A stretch of DNA of 6,887 bases from Clostridiales bacterium (GTDB lineage Bacteria > Bacillota > Clostridia > Peptostreptococcales > BM714): contig PKTO01000113.1 in the NCBI GenBank assembly GCA_002869095.1, positions 1 to 6,887 of the forward strand. The letters are read 5' to 3'. Shown one piece after another: positions 5,316 to 6,887 of the stretch. Made by a program: the position numbers and the translations under genes. Position 1 is the first letter of the stretch, and each line of letters opens with the position of its first letter. Under the pieces are notes generated by a model. That model did not search any database, was not told where the DNA came from, and saw nothing but the letters and a program-made list of their open reading frames with translations.

Positions 5316-5353
5316 GTTTTTCACCCCTCTCGATAAAATCCTTTGGCTTAGCA

Positions 5354-5377
5354 AAAGGCAGCAATTTCGCTGCCTTT
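5354..5377 (-). terminator. Hairpin after prfA, possible intrinsic terminator
   Basis: AAAGGCAGC (5354-5362) and GCTGCCTTT (5369-5377) form a perfect 9-bp stem with a 6-nt loop. It begins about 5 nt after the prfA stop. On the minus strand the stem is followed by only a short U-run (CCTTTTGC), so it may terminate partially, or act as an mRNA-stabilising or processing hairpin between prfA and sua5. It ends about 38 nt before the sua5 start. Confidence 0.55.
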
Positions 5378-5382
5378 CATTA

Positions 5383-6450
5383 TCAGTTGAGTTTCTTCAG
5401 CTTGGCGGCCTGGTCCTCGGTGGTGAGGGCTTCGATTATTTCATCCAGGTCCCCGTCGAGTATATATGCCATCTTGTAGAGCGTCAGGTTTATGCGGTGG
5501 TCGGTGACCCTGCTTTGGGGGAAGTTGTAAGTCCTTATCTTTTCGCTTCTCTCGCCCGTGCCCACCTGGGATTTCCTGGCGTCCGCTATTTCCGCGTTTT
5601 GCTCCGCGAGCTCCATTTCGTAAAGCCTCGCCTTGAGCACCTTCATTGCCTTTGTTTTGTTCTTGAGCTGGGACTTCTCGTCCTGGCAGGTGACTACAAG
5701 ACCTGTAGGCAAGTGAGTTATCCTTACTGCCGAGTCAGTTGTGTTTACAGACTGGCCGCCGTTTCCTGACGAACGGAAAACGTCCACCCTGATGTCGTTT
5801 GTGCTTATTTCAACCTCTACGTCGTCAACCTCGGGAAGAACCGCCACGGTCACCGTGGATGTGTGTATCCTTCCGCCCGATTCGGTCTGGGGTATCCTCT
5901 GAACCCTGTGGACTCCGCTCTCGTACTTGAGCTTTGAATAGGCCCCGTTGCCCTTTATCATGAAAACGACTTCCTTGAGTCCTCCGACCCCTGTTTCGTT
6001 TGTGTTCATGATGTCGGTCTTCCAGTGGCTTCGCTCTGCGTAACGCACATACATGCGGAAAATTTCCGCGGCGAACAGACCCGCCTCGTCCCCTCCGGCT
6101 CCCGCGCGGATTTCGACTATTACGTTCTTCTCGTCGTTGGGGTCCTTGGGTATCAGCATGAACTTTATTTCATCGCTCATCGTCTCGTACTTTTCCTCTA
6201 GCTCGGGCAGTTCCATCTTGGCCATCTCCCGGAGCTCTTCGTCATCGCTGTTTCGGATGATTTCGTCAGTCTCGTCGAGGGCCTCCTTTACTTCCTTGTA
6301 TTCCTTGTACTTTGCAACAATCGGCTCGATCTCGGCGTGCTCCTTGATGTATTTCTGCCAAGTAGGCTGATCGTTTATGATTTCCGGATCGGAAATTTTT
6401 TCGTTGAGATTCTGGTATTTTTCAAGTATGAATTCCAGTTTTTCAAGCAT
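5383..6450 (-). CDS. prfA: Peptide chain release factor 1
   Basis: RF1 recognises UAA and UAG in the ribosomal A site and triggers peptide release. At 355 residues it has the normal length. The stop-codon tripeptide is PQT (187-189), within [17 protein letters not shown], matching the RF1 PxT motif and not the SPF of RF2. The peptidyl-hydrolysis motif GGQ is at 231-233 ([17 protein letters not shown]), the Gln being the target of PrmC methylation. The acidic, helical N-terminal domain (1-100) and the AGAGGDEA block (116-123) are typical. The ATG at 6450 has GGAGTG 5 nt upstream, and the start lies 4 nt after the prmC stop, so the methyltransferase and its substrate are likely co-translated. 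The frame is closed by TGA, which RF1 does not read, so self-regulation by RF1 at its own stop is not expected. Confidence 0.98.
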   Translation of the reverse strand: MLEKLEFILEKYQNLNEKISDPEIINDQPTWQKYIKEHAEIEPIVAKYKEYKEVKEALDETDEIIRNSDDEELREMAKMELPELEEKYETMSDEIKFMLIPKDPNDEKNVIVEIRAGAGGDEAGLFAAEIFRMYVRYAERSHWKTDIMNTNETGVGGLKEVVFMIKGNGAYSKLKYESGVHRVQRIPQTESGGRIHTSTVTVAVLPEVDDVEVEISTNDIRVDVFRSSGNGGQSVNTTDSAVRITHLPTGLVVTCQDEKSQLKNKTKAMKVLKARLYEMELAEQNAEIADARKSQVGTGERSEKIRTYNFPQSRVTDHRINLTLYKMAYILDGDLDEIIEALTTEDQAAKLKKLN

Positions 6451-6454
6451 TGCT

Positions 6455-6887
6455 TCACTCCGTTCTTATTGTTTCTTCTATTTTTTCCGGCCCCAGGGAC
6501 GCCTTCACGACCCTTTCTATGCCGGCCAAATCTTTTATCCTCAGTATATTATTATAACACGATTGGCCCCTGCATTTCACCTGTTTGAGCAAATTTTCAA
6601 CCTCCATCGCCTGGCCCGCGCCCACCTCGAGGTAGATTCTGCCTCCGGGCTTGAGAAACTTTGGCGAATCCAGCGCTATTATGCGGTAAAAATCGAGCCC
6701 GTCAGCACCCCCGTCTAGAGCTCCCCTCGGTTCGTGCGATGAAACTTCCCTTTGCAGGGTTTCGATTTCGGCCTTCGGAATGTAGGGCGGGTTGGAGACT
6801 ATGGCGTCCATCTTTTCGCCCGTCTCCTCAATGGGTTCGAACAGGCTGCCCAACAGGAACCTTATCCTGTCGTCCACTCTGTTTGAA
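6455..6887 (-). CDS. prmC: Release factor glutamine methyltransferase, C-terminal part (partial)
   Basis: The gene enters from the right edge, and about 144 C-terminal codons are visible. PrmC (HemK) uses S-adenosylmethionine to methylate the Gln of the GGQ motif in RF1 and RF2. The visible part contains the substrate-binding NPPY (encoded at 6782-6793, in [10 protein letters not shown]), then [20 protein letters not shown], the [17 protein letters not shown] strand block, and the terminal [11 protein letters not shown]. The Rossmann SAM-binding motif GxGxG lies beyond the window. The stretch between ENLLK and IKDLAG is about five residues longer than in the homologues I can recall (it includes [10 protein letters not shown]), and the same DNA holds a promoter-like sequence. 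prfA follows after 4 nt, the usual pairing. A GTG at 6877 is internal, not the start. Confidence 0.95.
   Translation of the reverse strand, partial: SNRVDDRIRFLLGSLFEPIEETGEKMDAIVSNPPYIPKAEIETLQREVSSHEPRGALDGGADGLDFYRIIALDSPKFLKPGGRIYLEVGAGQAMEVENLLKQVKCRGQSCYNNILRIKDLAGIERVVKASLGPEKIEETIRTE
6551..6580 (-). promoter_or_regulatory. Promoter-like sequence inside prmC, upstream of prfA
   Basis: On the minus strand TGTTATAAT (6559-6551) is a consensus -10 with the extended TGn motif. GTGAAA (6580-6575), 4 of 6 against TTGACA, lies 18 nt further upstream. A transcript would begin about 95 nt before the prfA start and could give prfA and the genes after it expression independent of prmC. It sits within coding sequence, where a perfect TATAAT with TGn is less expected in a gene of this base composition, but there is no other evidence. 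Confidence 0.35.

Noticed and set aside
5313..5354. Upstream TTG start for sua5 at 5354
   Set aside because: It lies inside the prfA hairpin, has no ribosome site, and adds a non-conserved tail. GTG 5315 has AGAGGGG at proper spacing.

Overview
The window reads as a stretch of a Clostridia-type (low to mid GC Firmicutes) chromosome. Nine genes are visible, all on the minus strand, so transcription runs from high to low coordinates: prmC (partial) - prfA - sua5/ywlC - ywlE - rpiB - upp - comEB - wecA/tagO - wecB/mnaA (partial). This order is familiar from Clostridium-like and Bacillus-like genomes, where it often leads into the atp operon. Shine-Dalgarno sequences are strong (AGGAGG, AAGGAG, AAAGGAG), GTG is used as a start, and the nearest family matches I can recall are Firmicutes proteins. 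The genus cannot be named from sequence alone.

The right half (about 3348-6887) is compact. prmC and prfA are 4 nt apart. prfA and sua5 are separated by 67 nt containing a terminator-like hairpin. sua5 and ywlE are 5 nt apart (or overlap by 4 nt with a GTG start). ywlE and rpiB are 1 nt apart. The products are PrmC, which methylates release factors, RF1 itself, the tRNA t6A enzyme Sua5, a YwlE-type low-molecular-weight phosphatase with the Thr that marks protein-arginine phosphatases, and ribose-5-phosphate isomerase B.

The left half (about 1-3347) is loose. upp and comEB (pyrimidine salvage and dUMP supply), then wecA and wecB (cell-wall glycopolymer initiation), are separated by 146-336 bp spacers. 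Each of the four spacers (rpiB/upp, upp/comEB, comEB/wecA, wecA/wecB) is filled by a member of one repeat family. The side next to the downstream gene start carries CAGATGT-like heptads. The side next to the upstream gene stop carries CTGTTAT/CTGATAC-like heptads, roughly the reverse complement. A-rich and T-rich sequence lies between the arms. All four copies face the same way relative to transcription, and each stops 3-8 nt short of the next gene's Shine-Dalgarno sequence. This is the main undescribed-looking feature here.

Other points: the wecB start has Met in place of the Arg in the signature GTRPEAIK. The end of prmC has a small extra segment that also contains an extended -10 promoter-like sequence. 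A plausible promoter lies in front of the repeat leader of wecA. No RNA genes, CRISPR arrays, insertion sequences or recognisable riboswitches were found.
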